In this document: positions 23,401 through 35,400 of the stretch, one piece after another | How positions within the stretch are numbered: the stretch's first letter is position 1 | Layout: each line of letters starts with the position of its first letter | Source of the DNA: Gerris lacustris | Taxonomy: Eukaryota > Arthropoda > Insecta > Hemiptera > Gerridae | Direction of reading: 5' to 3' | Assembly (NCBI GenBank): GCA_951217055.1 | Contig: OX578277.1 | Location: 14,067,218 to 14,131,217 of the forward strand | DNA: 64,000 nucleotides | Program-made: the position numbers and the translations under genes | Notes under the pieces: model-generated | The model's input: only the letters and a program-made list of their open reading frames with translations | What the model was told of the DNA's origin: nothing | The model's database searches: none

Positions 23401-26400
23401 ACTTGTTAGTTTTCATTTATTTTTTCCCTTACAAAACGTTTCGACCCTTCGACCCTTTTGTAAGGGAAAAAATAAATGAAAACTAACAAGTTTTGAGTAT
23501 TTATTCAATCAACACCTAAGAAATCCGTCAAAAACAATATATGTGATGTAAAGTTTCATTGCTATAGTAATAATAAAAAAAAAAAAATAGAAATTACTTG
23601 ATGATGACAGAGAATAGAGTCTGTACAAAGTCAGTCGCTGGACAAGATTCCAACTGTCCACTTTTAACTAAATTTAATATAGGAAGTAATTTATCTTGAG
23701 CCAATCCCATATTTTCTGAAATTAAAAATAAATAATAATCATTTTATTAATATAATAATTTTAGAATTAAAGAAAAAGGGATGAAGGTAAGTAAAATCTC
23801 ACCCTGCCTTAACTGATAATAGATAATTAAAAAAAACAAAAAAAAAAAACACTAATTTCTTTATGCTTGTGAGGTTTTGTCATCAGACTTGCATGATCAT
23901 TTGTCAAAACAAAATGTTACGTGTGGACTACAAGTTTGACAGTCTTGGCATGAACTGAATGAAGCTTGACAGTCTTGGCATGAACTGAATGAAGTTTGAC
24001 AGTCTTGGCATGAACTGAATGAAGCTAGACAAACTTGCAAAAGACTGATGAGCTGGAGCTTTAGCGACACACTGTATTATCTATCCACATATTATTTTAT
24101 ACAGTGCTTGATTTATAAAAAAAAATGCGGTTCCGGAACTGTGACCTTGTTGTTCAAAAGTTTTGAAATTTTGACCTTTTTAAAACGATATTTTAACGCT
24201 TTTCTGAGCATTTTAAAAGTGTTTTCTTGGTAAAAAATAAACAAAAAATATTGGTAAAAAATAAAATGCCCATGAGCACCAACAATCTTTTACAATCAAG
24301 CACTGGTTATACAGGGTGTGGCAAAAGTTCGGCAACGGCTAATTGTCTCCGTTAATATTTGAGATATCGAACTGCGGTTTGTTGCAACCTTCATTATGCA
24401 TAAAAACTACTTTTTTCGTGGGTAACCATTTTCCCGCCATTTTGGATGCCGCTATATTGGATTAAACTTTAAAATTTCAAATTCGAACCCCTATACTGTG
24501 ATAAATATTTGGAAAGGCCTTGAAAAGAGAAAACATTTGCGCAAACCAGAGCCTTTTATCTTTCGGCGTTTCAAAATGGCGGCCAGTTGAAATAACAAAA
24601 TCAACATTTTCAAAATCAACATGTGTTGCGAGTCTGCAAAAAAAAAAAAAAAAAAAAGGAGGTCTGCAAACCAGCATAGCAGGAGTAAACTAGTAAAATG
24701 ATATTGGGTCTATCTCTGAGGTGGCCGCACAACTAAAGAACCCGTTTGAAGAAGTTCCATTATCCCCTCTCTCGAATAACGCATGCTTTTCCAAACCATG
24801 CGGTAGCACCAAGTGATACCTCCCGCCACTCACTTGAAAATGCTAGATATCACCTGGTGATACCTCCGCAGTCAAAGGGTTAAGAGAAAACAAATTAATA
24901 GTAAAATTATCCTATTTTAAACTCAAAAATTCAAAATTGGTTTAAAAAAATATTTTTAATTACATTTTCGGTTGCGACTACGTACGTTGCTATAGCAACC
25001 AAATAAAAATAAAAATTTGGAAAAGATAGCGTTGAACTTTTACTTTTTACCCTAAAATAAGACAAATTTACTCTTGCATTTTTTCCCCTAAAACCTTTAC
25101 TTTGGCTGTAATTAAACATCAAAAATTTCAATTTTGTAATTTCAACTGGCCGCCATTTTGAAACGGCGAAAGATAGACAGCTCTGGTTTTGGGCAAATGT
25201 TTTCTTTTTTCAAGGCCTTTCCAAATATGTATCACAGTATAGGGGTTCCAATTTGAAATTTTAAAGTTGAATCCAACATGGTGGCAACCAAAATGGCGGG
25301 GAAATGGGTTACCCACCAAAAAAAGTAGTTTTTTATGCATGATGAAGATTGCAACAAACCGCAGTTTGATATCTCAAATATTAACGGAGATAATTAGCCA
25401 TTGCCGAACTTTTGCCACACCCTGTACATAAACCCTTTGGCAGGCCTAAGCTCTTATTTTTTATAACATTAAAATATAACAGAGTAAATTAGGTAGAGTT
25501 TTACCTTTAAAATCATCAATTAATTGAAACAATTCAGGAGATTCTTGTTTGAGCAATTGTATTTTTTCAGTAGTGCTCAATTTGCTTAAGTCAGAAACAA
25601 TTTTTTCGCTGCTCTCAATTTCTCCTATTTTCTTAGACAGTTCAGTTTTCTTCTCCTCAACCTGGGAAACAAGCAGTTATATAGAAATTATTATTTGATA
25701 AAAATGATTACTATTTTGATAATATGATATATTATAACAATTAAAGTGGAAGCCTTCTTAAAAAACCACCTGGGACCGAACTACGGTTACACCAAATTTT
25801 TCTTACAAGTAAATAAACACCTGGAAATAATTCTAAAACATTGTAACACTACACCGCAGAGCATAATGCCAACTGTTAAATCAAATAAAGCAGACAAGTG
25901 TTGTATATAAGTACTAAAAGAACAATTTGAGGTATTCTATTTTACCAAATGTAAGAAAATGTAGTAATTAAAATCATTTTAAGACGAAATTCTCTCTCGC
26001 CCACAATTGGTACCCCACATCTCAGAACATTTATTCAAAACTAGGCTTGATGTCCTTTGTAGGCAGTTACTTTGTAAAGATGTCACTTATTCAGAGTCTT
26101 CAATAGTTAAAAGGAAGTTAACAACAAAAATTAAACAATGAAAATTAAACATTTTATTTTAAATTACCATTAAAGAAAGGGCATTCTTAGTTTATATGGA
26201 GGTGGCATTTTTAATACGTTATACAGAAAGGATCACGATTAAGAATACTGCCTTAGTACTAGGGGGAGCTCTACTTTTTGAATGGATTTCTTTAAATTCG
26301 GGTGTTCACATATGTTATTGAGAATGTATACTACATATTTAGAAGAATTTTTGCTATTTAAGCAGTACAAAAACTGAAGTGGAATGAAATTAATTCTGCT

Positions 26401-29400
26401 TTAGAGAAATATCTGAAAAATAGAAGAAAGTTTGCTATATAAACAGTACAAGAACTCAAGTGAAATGCAAACAATTCTGCTTTAGAGAAAAATCTGAAAA
26501 ATAGAAGAAAGTTTGCTATATAAACAGTACAAGAACTCAAGTGAAATGCAAACAATTCTGCTTTAGAGAAAAATCTGAAAAATAGAAGAAAGTTTGCTAT
26601 ATAAACAGTACAAGAACTCAAGTGAAGTGCAAACAATTCTGCTTTAGAGAAATATCTGAAAAAAATAGAAAATTTTTTGCTATATAAACTGGGCCTACAT
26701 AAAGTCAAGAAGAATGAATAAATGTCAGTTTTAGAGAAATGATTGCCATTTAGAAGAATATTTGCTACAGGAACATTGCAGAGAGTCGAGAGGAATGGAA
26801 AATGTCTCTCGTTGTATATTTAACATACCGTAATGCTTCGAATATAAAACACACATTTTTCTGCTTTTGCATTGCTCAGCAAAATCAGATGTGTCTTATA
26901 TTCGAGAAACGTCTTATAATCAATGAATTCAAGTGTAACAGATGGAAATAGCATTTTCTTCTGTAAACGACATTGCATGAGCTAACAACCTTTGTTCTAC
27001 CAACTTCTTGTTCAAGTAACGCTCAGATCGTGTTCTTTCATTTTATTTCCAATTCTCCGAATTTTGCCAGAATCCTCCTTTTTCATTCATTTTCAGAAAT
27101 TTTAAAATGTTCAATTTCTGAAGATATGTTGGGCGGAGGTTCCGTTCTCTTTCTATATCTTAGATTTTTCCTTTGAAACAGTGGGTCTTATATTTGATGC
27201 ATTAGTGTTTTCCCCAGATATTTTGAGGATGTCTTATATTAAAAGCAATACGGTATTCAACATGCATATATTGAAGTGGTATTGAAGGAATATTTGTGAC
27301 TCAAAGTGGAATTTGACAAAGAATATGATCATCATAAATTCCTTAATAGACCAAACTATTCAAGAATTGATCACTACAAGCAGAAATTTTAACAAAGTAA
27401 TCAATCTTTAAAATGTAATACCTTATCAAGTAATCCGAGTGAAAAATCAGTTTGCTCCATATGGCTCATAAGTCGTTTCTGAATATTAACCGCTTCTTGT
27501 TCTTCCATTTCGGCCATTTCTTCGTCTTCTCGGCTCATTCCTTTAAATCAAAATCAAACAAAACTTGGTCATACTCAATATGAATTCCATAATGTCTAAT
27601 TATACAGGGTAGGTGGGGGCAAAGGTCCGTACTGTTTTAAAAATGGGAGGGAAACTACTGGGGTAAATGTCCGTACTGTTTTAAAAATGGGAAGGAAACT
27701 ACTGGGGTAAATGTCCGTACTGTTTTAAAAATGGGAGGGAAACTACTTTTTGAAGTGAGACTGGCAACACTCATTCCTTAAATTGAGGCTTTGCTCCTGT
27801 AAGGTTATCTTGATTTAGTTTGTACTGTTGCCAAGAAACATGAGATAAGTTTATTTTTTTATGTTTCAATCTTTCTTTTATAGAATTATGCCAGTTTATT
27901 ATTTATTATTATAAATCTATATTCGTATTTTTGATAAAGTTGTTCCAAAATGGTGATAAAGTAGTATAGAAATAGACACTTGTCTTACCTTCATTACGTA
28001 GTTACCTTCGATAAGTTACAATATTTTTATGATTTGATAAAATAGGACAAAGATCCGTGCACTGAATGGGGCAAACACCCTAATGTGGACTCTTTTCCCA
28101 TTTAAACTTTAATATAAAGATTCATTTATTTTAGTTACTTTTAGTAAAAGAACTAGTTTTTAATTTTCAGAATGTACAAGAGAAAGAGAGATTATTAGCA
28201 CCCTTTTACCTAGCAGATCTTGGATGAAGCGAAAGGATTAATTAAAAGGGGTTTCTCGATCAGAAGTTTTTTAATTCTTTACTTTATATTGTACCTAATA
28301 TGTTTTCTTTATCGTTCAATATACATGTTCTTTTATGAATTATTTCACTTTTTTGAATTATTAATTAATTAATACCAAATTGGGTTAAGGTCCGCAAATC
28401 ATAATTTTGGTAAAATGTTGACAAATTTATGAAGCAATGAGAGATGGGGGATTGTTAGATGGATTGTTGGCCAAAATTCACAAGTCTTTTAGAAATAATT
28501 AAAAGGAAGCAAGTGCTCAAAATTTGCCCTAAACCACAAAGTGCGGACCTTTGGCCCCACTTACCCTATATAATTAATTTATTATTAAAAAAAATTTACC
28601 CACTGACCACAAGGTAAATTACAGAACATCAACCACAATAAGTCTTTGATTAGTTATTATTTATTATGATACAGCCAAACCTGAAAACAGTTTCCCACTA
28701 GGAGCGCAGTGTTCATAGCTGTAATTCCCCCTCCCCAATTAGAACTGACACTTACCTTGTGACGATAGTCTTATATAACATTCATGCATTCAACATTCAC
28801 TCTTAAACATTTAATCATTCTATAGTCTTGTATAATAATTTATTAATTTATTATTCAATATTCACTCTTAAATGTGTGATCATTCTATAGTCTTGAATAT
28901 GCATTCAACATTCTATCTTAAAAGTATAATCATTCTATAGTCTTGTATAATCTATCTATTAGCGGGGATGTCAGTCTTGTCATAATAATCGATACCTCGA
29001 AAACATCACTCTTATGTCATTGAGTTAATTTTATTATCGTTCTGTTGTTAACTTTAGTAAAGAATCACATTCGTTCTTATATCTTTAATAAATGTGTTTT
29101 ATTCCTAACGCGGAACATAACATGGCGCAGTCGGTTTTCACACCTACGTAAGTTCATTTCAATCACTCTAACTTTTTTGTTGTATGGTTTTGTTTTTATC
29201 GTTTCATTTTAAACATTTATTAGGTACGTCAAATTTGTAAACTTGAAATAATAGAAATAAATATATAATGGACGAGTTACAGAAAGCTAAAGGAAGCCGT
29301 AGAGCCTATAAAGGCCACGTTTCTCGGAACATGCAACGCATTGTTGATTATTTAAAGCTTATCGAAGAAATGCCAAACAAAGATGTTATGTTCCTAACGC

Positions 29401-32400
29401 GGAACATAACATCTATATTATTAAAAACGTTTTGTAAACAAACAAGTTCAGTGAGAGTGATATATACTTAACTGTTTGTAAGAGTGCGATAGGAGATAAG
29501 AGGGGTTAGGGGGAGGTCCTCGGGGGGAGAAAGGGGAGGTTCTCAGAGTAAATAGACTGTGTTGAGCGGAATGACAAGGGAACTGTGCCGTCATTCCCTA
29601 GGCAATAAACAAAACATGGGGTGGTTAGCTCAGTGTAATAAAGAAAGCGCATGGTTTGTTTACATGCCTTAATCAAAAAGTGACAGCTTTCAATACAAAA
29701 CAAATCAAAAATATAATTTTAATAAAATGTCGGCTACTATTTTGATAATTTATTATATCTATTTGAAGACCAACAAATCAAAACAAGCCTATACTTTTAT
29801 TGGCATAGCAAATAAAAAAATGTAATATTATTAATTATAACGTTTAGTTTTGATAAAATTATCGGTCACTATTTAGATAAGTTATTATATTTTTTTCAAC
29901 TCCATCAAATCGAAACAAACCATTATTTTTGTTGGTAACAAATAAAAAAATATGTGTGAGGCTCTCACGCATTAGAAGTGAAACTTAAGTTCTAGAATGC
30001 ATTGCTCTCTTTTATTTTTTGACGAATTTATTATTTCAGGATTAAGAAATGGTTATGGAAAATTGGAAAAAAAAAAATGAAAACAATGTTTATATTATAT
30101 ATTATTATATTATCATTTATATAATCGAGTAGTGTCCCGACGTGGCCGACCTACCTCGAAATGATTTGTTATTGCTACGCTAAGGCAACCACATGTATTC
30201 CAATAAAAATATATGTTTGTTTAGATTTGCTGGTCATTAAATAGATATAATAACGACATTCCGTTTCACAAATTTAATTTCAAACCTTTGGTTTTTATAT
30301 TTATATTAGATAACTAAACCCTAATCATCATACTTTTAATAATATACCTACCTAAAAATGTAATTGTTCTTCATTTTTCGGGCAAATTTAAAAAAAGAAA
30401 TCGCTCTGCCTTCAGAGCGCCATGGGTGCACGGTCCCCGGTTTTACTGAGTGGATATTTTTGTTCCGAGGTAACATCTTTATTTTAATTAAGTGCAAAAA
30501 CTATTAAAGCGGTCGCGGACTTAAACTTTTAAAACGGTCCTCGGTTCTCATAGTAAACAGACAAAATAATTCTATTACTCTATACTTGGCAGCGGCCGCT
30601 TTTGGGGGGTTGACGAGCGAAGCGAGTAGGGGGCAGAGCCCCCTAGTCATTTATTAATTTATTTTTCAACATTCACTCTTAAATGTGTGATCATTCTATA
30701 GTCTTGAATAATCATTTATTAATTCATTATTCAACATTCACTCTTAAATGTATGATCATTCTATAGTCCATTCTATATCATTCTATATCCATTCCATCAT
30801 TCTATATCATTCTATAGTTCTATAGTAGTATATATGATGCATTCAACATTCACTCTTAAATGTATGATCATTCTATAGTCCATTCTATATCATTCTATAT
30901 CCATTCCATCATTCTATATCATTCTATAGTTCTATAGTAGTATATATGATGCATTCAACATTCCCTCTTAAATGTATGATCATTCTAGAGTCTTGTATAA
31001 TCATTTATTCATTAACAATGTAATACCGTGATTTTGCTCACTGCAATAAGGTACACAATTTGTGATAGTGTTAATGTGTTTTGCCAGCCAAGCAAGAATG
31101 GCGGTGTGAGAGCACGCTCGTCTCTGATAAGCCCTATATCTGATCTTCTTGATCTGGAATAGGTCCAGAGTTGGGTGGGCATCGTCGGGCCCCTGATGAG
31201 TCAGACGCGACGAAACGATGCAGGACATAGCGTAATGCCGAGCCAACATCTTGATGACGCAAGTCTGATGTTGGAACAGTTCCTATGTGCCATTTTTGAG
31301 TGGCACATCCCTTGGTGTCTCTCACTATCACAAATTGTGTAAATCATTTATTCATTTACTATTTAGTGTTCACTCTTAAGTGTTGATTCTTACATAATAT
31401 AATAATTGGTTGAGTGAGGTACCCTAAACTTATTAAGTATTATAAGTGCTAATAAATCAGTTATTCAAGTATCTTGAGAATAGTGTATTATTCAAAATCA
31501 ACGCTGTCACGTAAGCAGGATTCCACCCTTACACCTTGTTGGTGTTTCGAGTAAGTAATAAATTAATTCAGAATAAGTGATTAAATAGTTACCTCCGTAG
31601 TCCTTGTCAACGTAGTCCGTGTCATAATATTTTTTACTATGACGACCCCATGCTTTGGAATCAGGTAGCCCTGCTTCACTGTCATTATCACTGCCTTTAC
31701 CTAAAACAATAAATACAAAGTTAGTAAGTAAGAAAATATAAATTAAGAAAACTCAAAATGTATTGGAAACCATGCTTACGATATAAGATAGAGAAATGGA
31801 TTTATTGACCAAATCATACAATATATATACACTTATATGGTAAATTGGCCTAAACCGTAGAGAAGGCATAGAAGATTGAATTATTATAATTTGTGATTTT
31901 TATCATAAATTCTAACAGGGTCTAATGGGGCTAGTGATGTAAAATACCCGGGTATTTAAAACTGCGGGTAAATACCCTGGGTATTTACCCGGGTAAATAC
32001 CCATTTTGGGTAAATACCCAGGTATTTATGATGATTTTTAAAGTTACGACTGCTACGAGTTTAATTTCAAACTCATTTATTGTAAATAAAATATATTATG
32101 AAAGTTCAAGTAGTTATTAAGTGATATTAGGTCTTAATAATATTATTGAATGGATATTAATAATAATAAGTTAATAAGAAAAATAGTCCAGGAAATAGCA
32201 TGCAAAAGAGTGTCTGACTAACATCAAGCTAGAATTTTATGTATAAGTAAATGTTTTGGTGCCTTTCAAGAATATGTAGTTGACTAAGTTTGTCGGCAGG
32301 ATATTGCTTGGCAATGGAATGCGCTAGTTACGCCACTGCGGCTATGTCCCACCCTTTATAGTTGACAATGTGATTTTCATGATCCTGGAGTACAAAATTA

Positions 32401-35400
32401 GTTAGTAGACTAAAATCAAGTTGATGCTAGTTCCTCTCGTATAGGCTGGTTAGTTAAATATTACTCCAAATCAAAGTGGTCACCTATTAAGTGACAGACT
32501 ACCATCAACTTGATTTTTGGTCTACTAACAAAGTTAGTACCTACTCAGGATCATGAAAATCGCATTGTCAACCAAAAAGGGCGTGACATGGCCGCTCTCC
32601 ATCGGTTTGTTCTTACAAATGCCTATTGCCAAGCTATGTCCCGCAGACGAACTTAGCCGACCACATATTCTTAAAAGGCACCAAAACATTTACTTATACA
32701 CAAAATTCTAGCTTGATGTTAGTCACACACTTTTTTGCACGCTACCTTCCTGGACCAAATGCCTGCATAAAATACGAATGCATTATCTAATTTTCAAAAT
32801 AATAATCCTGTCCTTTTCCTTCAAAATGGTGGAGTTTTCACTGCACAGACCTTCAAAAAAAGCATTCTGTTTGAAATAATTGAATCTGAATTACTAATAT
32901 TAATATATGTACTTAGAAATAATAAATACCCGTACGCTGGGTATTTTTTTAGGAATTAAGTAAGCTTAAAACAATCCTATACTCCTTACATGACATTTAT
33001 TAAAGCCATTAGAGTATGGAAAATGCTCAGAACCTCTTAAAACACTATTTAAATAATTATTTGTCATAAATACCCTCATTTTGGGTATTTACCCTGGCCT
33101 CGGGTAAATACCCATTTTTATTTACCCTACCCGCTGGGTATTTACCCGGCCCACATCACTAAATGGGGCTTATGCAAATCCCATGTAAGACACATCTAAA
33201 ATTAAATTAATTTTAATTTAATTTTGTCTGGAATTAAACCAAATTGATAAAATAAGTAAATTGTACCTTGAATATGTGATTATTTGAGAAACACATAGGC
33301 AACTTTTTTTAAATCTAGTTAAAACTAGGAATCACGTGGCTCTATCATTGAAGCAAGAGTAATGCAATAAATATTAGACAGTTAATCATGATGAGTTGGT
33401 ATTTAAAGAATATGATTGTAATAGAGAGCCATGTAGTGGGAGAGAAGGGTGCCTTTCTACATATTCCTTTACTTACGTGTTCCCCAGCCATCTTCATTTC
33501 AACTATTATAAATTGTATCACTTCGCTACACAAAAACTTATGCATGTATCAAGTTGAAATTTTACATGCCTGTTTCAATTGTGCTTTAGACAATGTACAT
33601 GAAGTTTTATTAAAATTGTTATGTTAAAACGTAAGATAATGATAAAAATGTTGTTATCTCTATTTTAAACATTTAGGTCCGCTTTAATAGTTTTAACGAT
33701 CTTTATTCATTCATAGCGGTGTCGCAGTTGGTTTTACTAAAAAATGTTATTTATAAAAAAAGGTTCATCTCATTAAATTGGGGATGATGGAATCTTTTCC
33801 TGTCCTGAAATTTCAATTATACATTTGAACCTCTCGTTTACGCTAGCGTTGCACCCAAACTCTTTGACGGATTACGCTGTCCAACGAACTTAGCCTGAGT
33901 GTTAATGAAAGGAACACAAATACCAAATTTCAACCAAATCGTTAAAATTTTACTCAAGTTATCGTCGGACACGTAAACGTTAAACACAGACAGACAGACA
34001 AGATGCATATTTTGTTGAATGTAAGAAGCTTGCTTGCACTTGCTTCAATAATTACTTAATGGACTCAAATAGAAAAAAATATATCAATGCATGTTTCTAA
34101 TGTAGCAAGCCAGTTTTCATTATAGCTTATACTCAGTAATTTATGATAAAATCAGTAAATTGTAGTTAAGTTAGAAGTGTTTAAAACCGCATCATTCAAA
34201 ATAGTTAAGGGATTTTGTTTTCTCAAAACATCAAGCTATAGGATGCCAAATTACATGAGAATTGCCCTTGTATCATTTGTACCTAAGCGAAAATCAAATA
34301 TGATCTCTAGATGGTAATGCTTATTACTGTATTGACAGAACAACATCTCCAACAATTTTGGGTGCAATCAAAACGAATGCACTCAATTATTTTCCTAAAA
34401 TTTAAGGATTAGCAATACCTTCTATATCTGAGTCAAGATCACTCCCGACTCCTCCACCATAATATTGATTGCCATCTTTTTCTTCTGCTTCTTCATCGCT
34501 CGAATGAATACCAAACACCTCTTCCTAAAAAATAAAAACCTGCCGTAAGAAAAATATATTATCACAAGTTGACTGCCAAATACAAGAATTTTTATAGTTC
34601 CTATTTAAAATAGATGTTCATATATCCTCACAAATAAAAATGTTTAGTCCAATATACATTGGGACAAAGGAATATCACACTTCTGTTATTATAAGGGGAG
34701 TAACAGTCTAAAGAATAACATTCCGTACACCTTCTTTAGATTATTACTCCCCTCTGTTTTTTTTAAGGGGAGTAACAATCTTAAGAAGTGCCAAAATCTA
34801 ATAGATATGAAAAAGTAAACCCAAGAATACTGGATATTTAGGGGCATCTTCCCGTTTTATTAATCCCCTGAAACTGCAACCCCTAGTTTTTCCTGCGCTT
34901 GAATTATTACATATAAAATAACTTCAAAGTTTCAAATTTTTAAGTTTGGTACTTTCAGAGGTGGTTCAGACAGAAAAGCGCAGGAATGTGAAAGGGTCCT
35001 CGTTTTTTACCTATGGGCCTTAAAAACCAACTTTACCTCACTTTCGTAGGTCTTGGTGCCCTTTCTCTTGTCCAATAATATTTTCTCATCTTTCCCAAAT
35101 TCATCTTCAGAGTCGGACGGTTCATAATCATCAATATCGTCATCTAGATCTGCATCCAACTTCCTGTAAAAATAAGTAAAATATAATAAGTAAATAATAC
35201 TCTTTAAATAAAAGTGAATGAAAGTTGTAGAATATGGCATCATGATCGTGACTAAATTAAACCAATCAAAATTGAAAATAGATAAATAAAAATTATTTGA
35301 ATGAATTAAATTGTAAAAATATTAGTTTGGAATTAGCAATTAATTCCCTGTAATCAAATTCTTACAATTTCTCAACTATTTATCATTATATTAATGTTTC

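Noticed and set aside
26358..26708. 116-residue repetitive protein on the minus strand
   Set aside because: Its periodicity equals the 81-bp DNA minisatellite, with no splice or family support.
35007..35243. Independent 78-residue gene on the minus strand
   Set aside because: The acidic central part is UTP3 exon 2; the ends are intron read-through.
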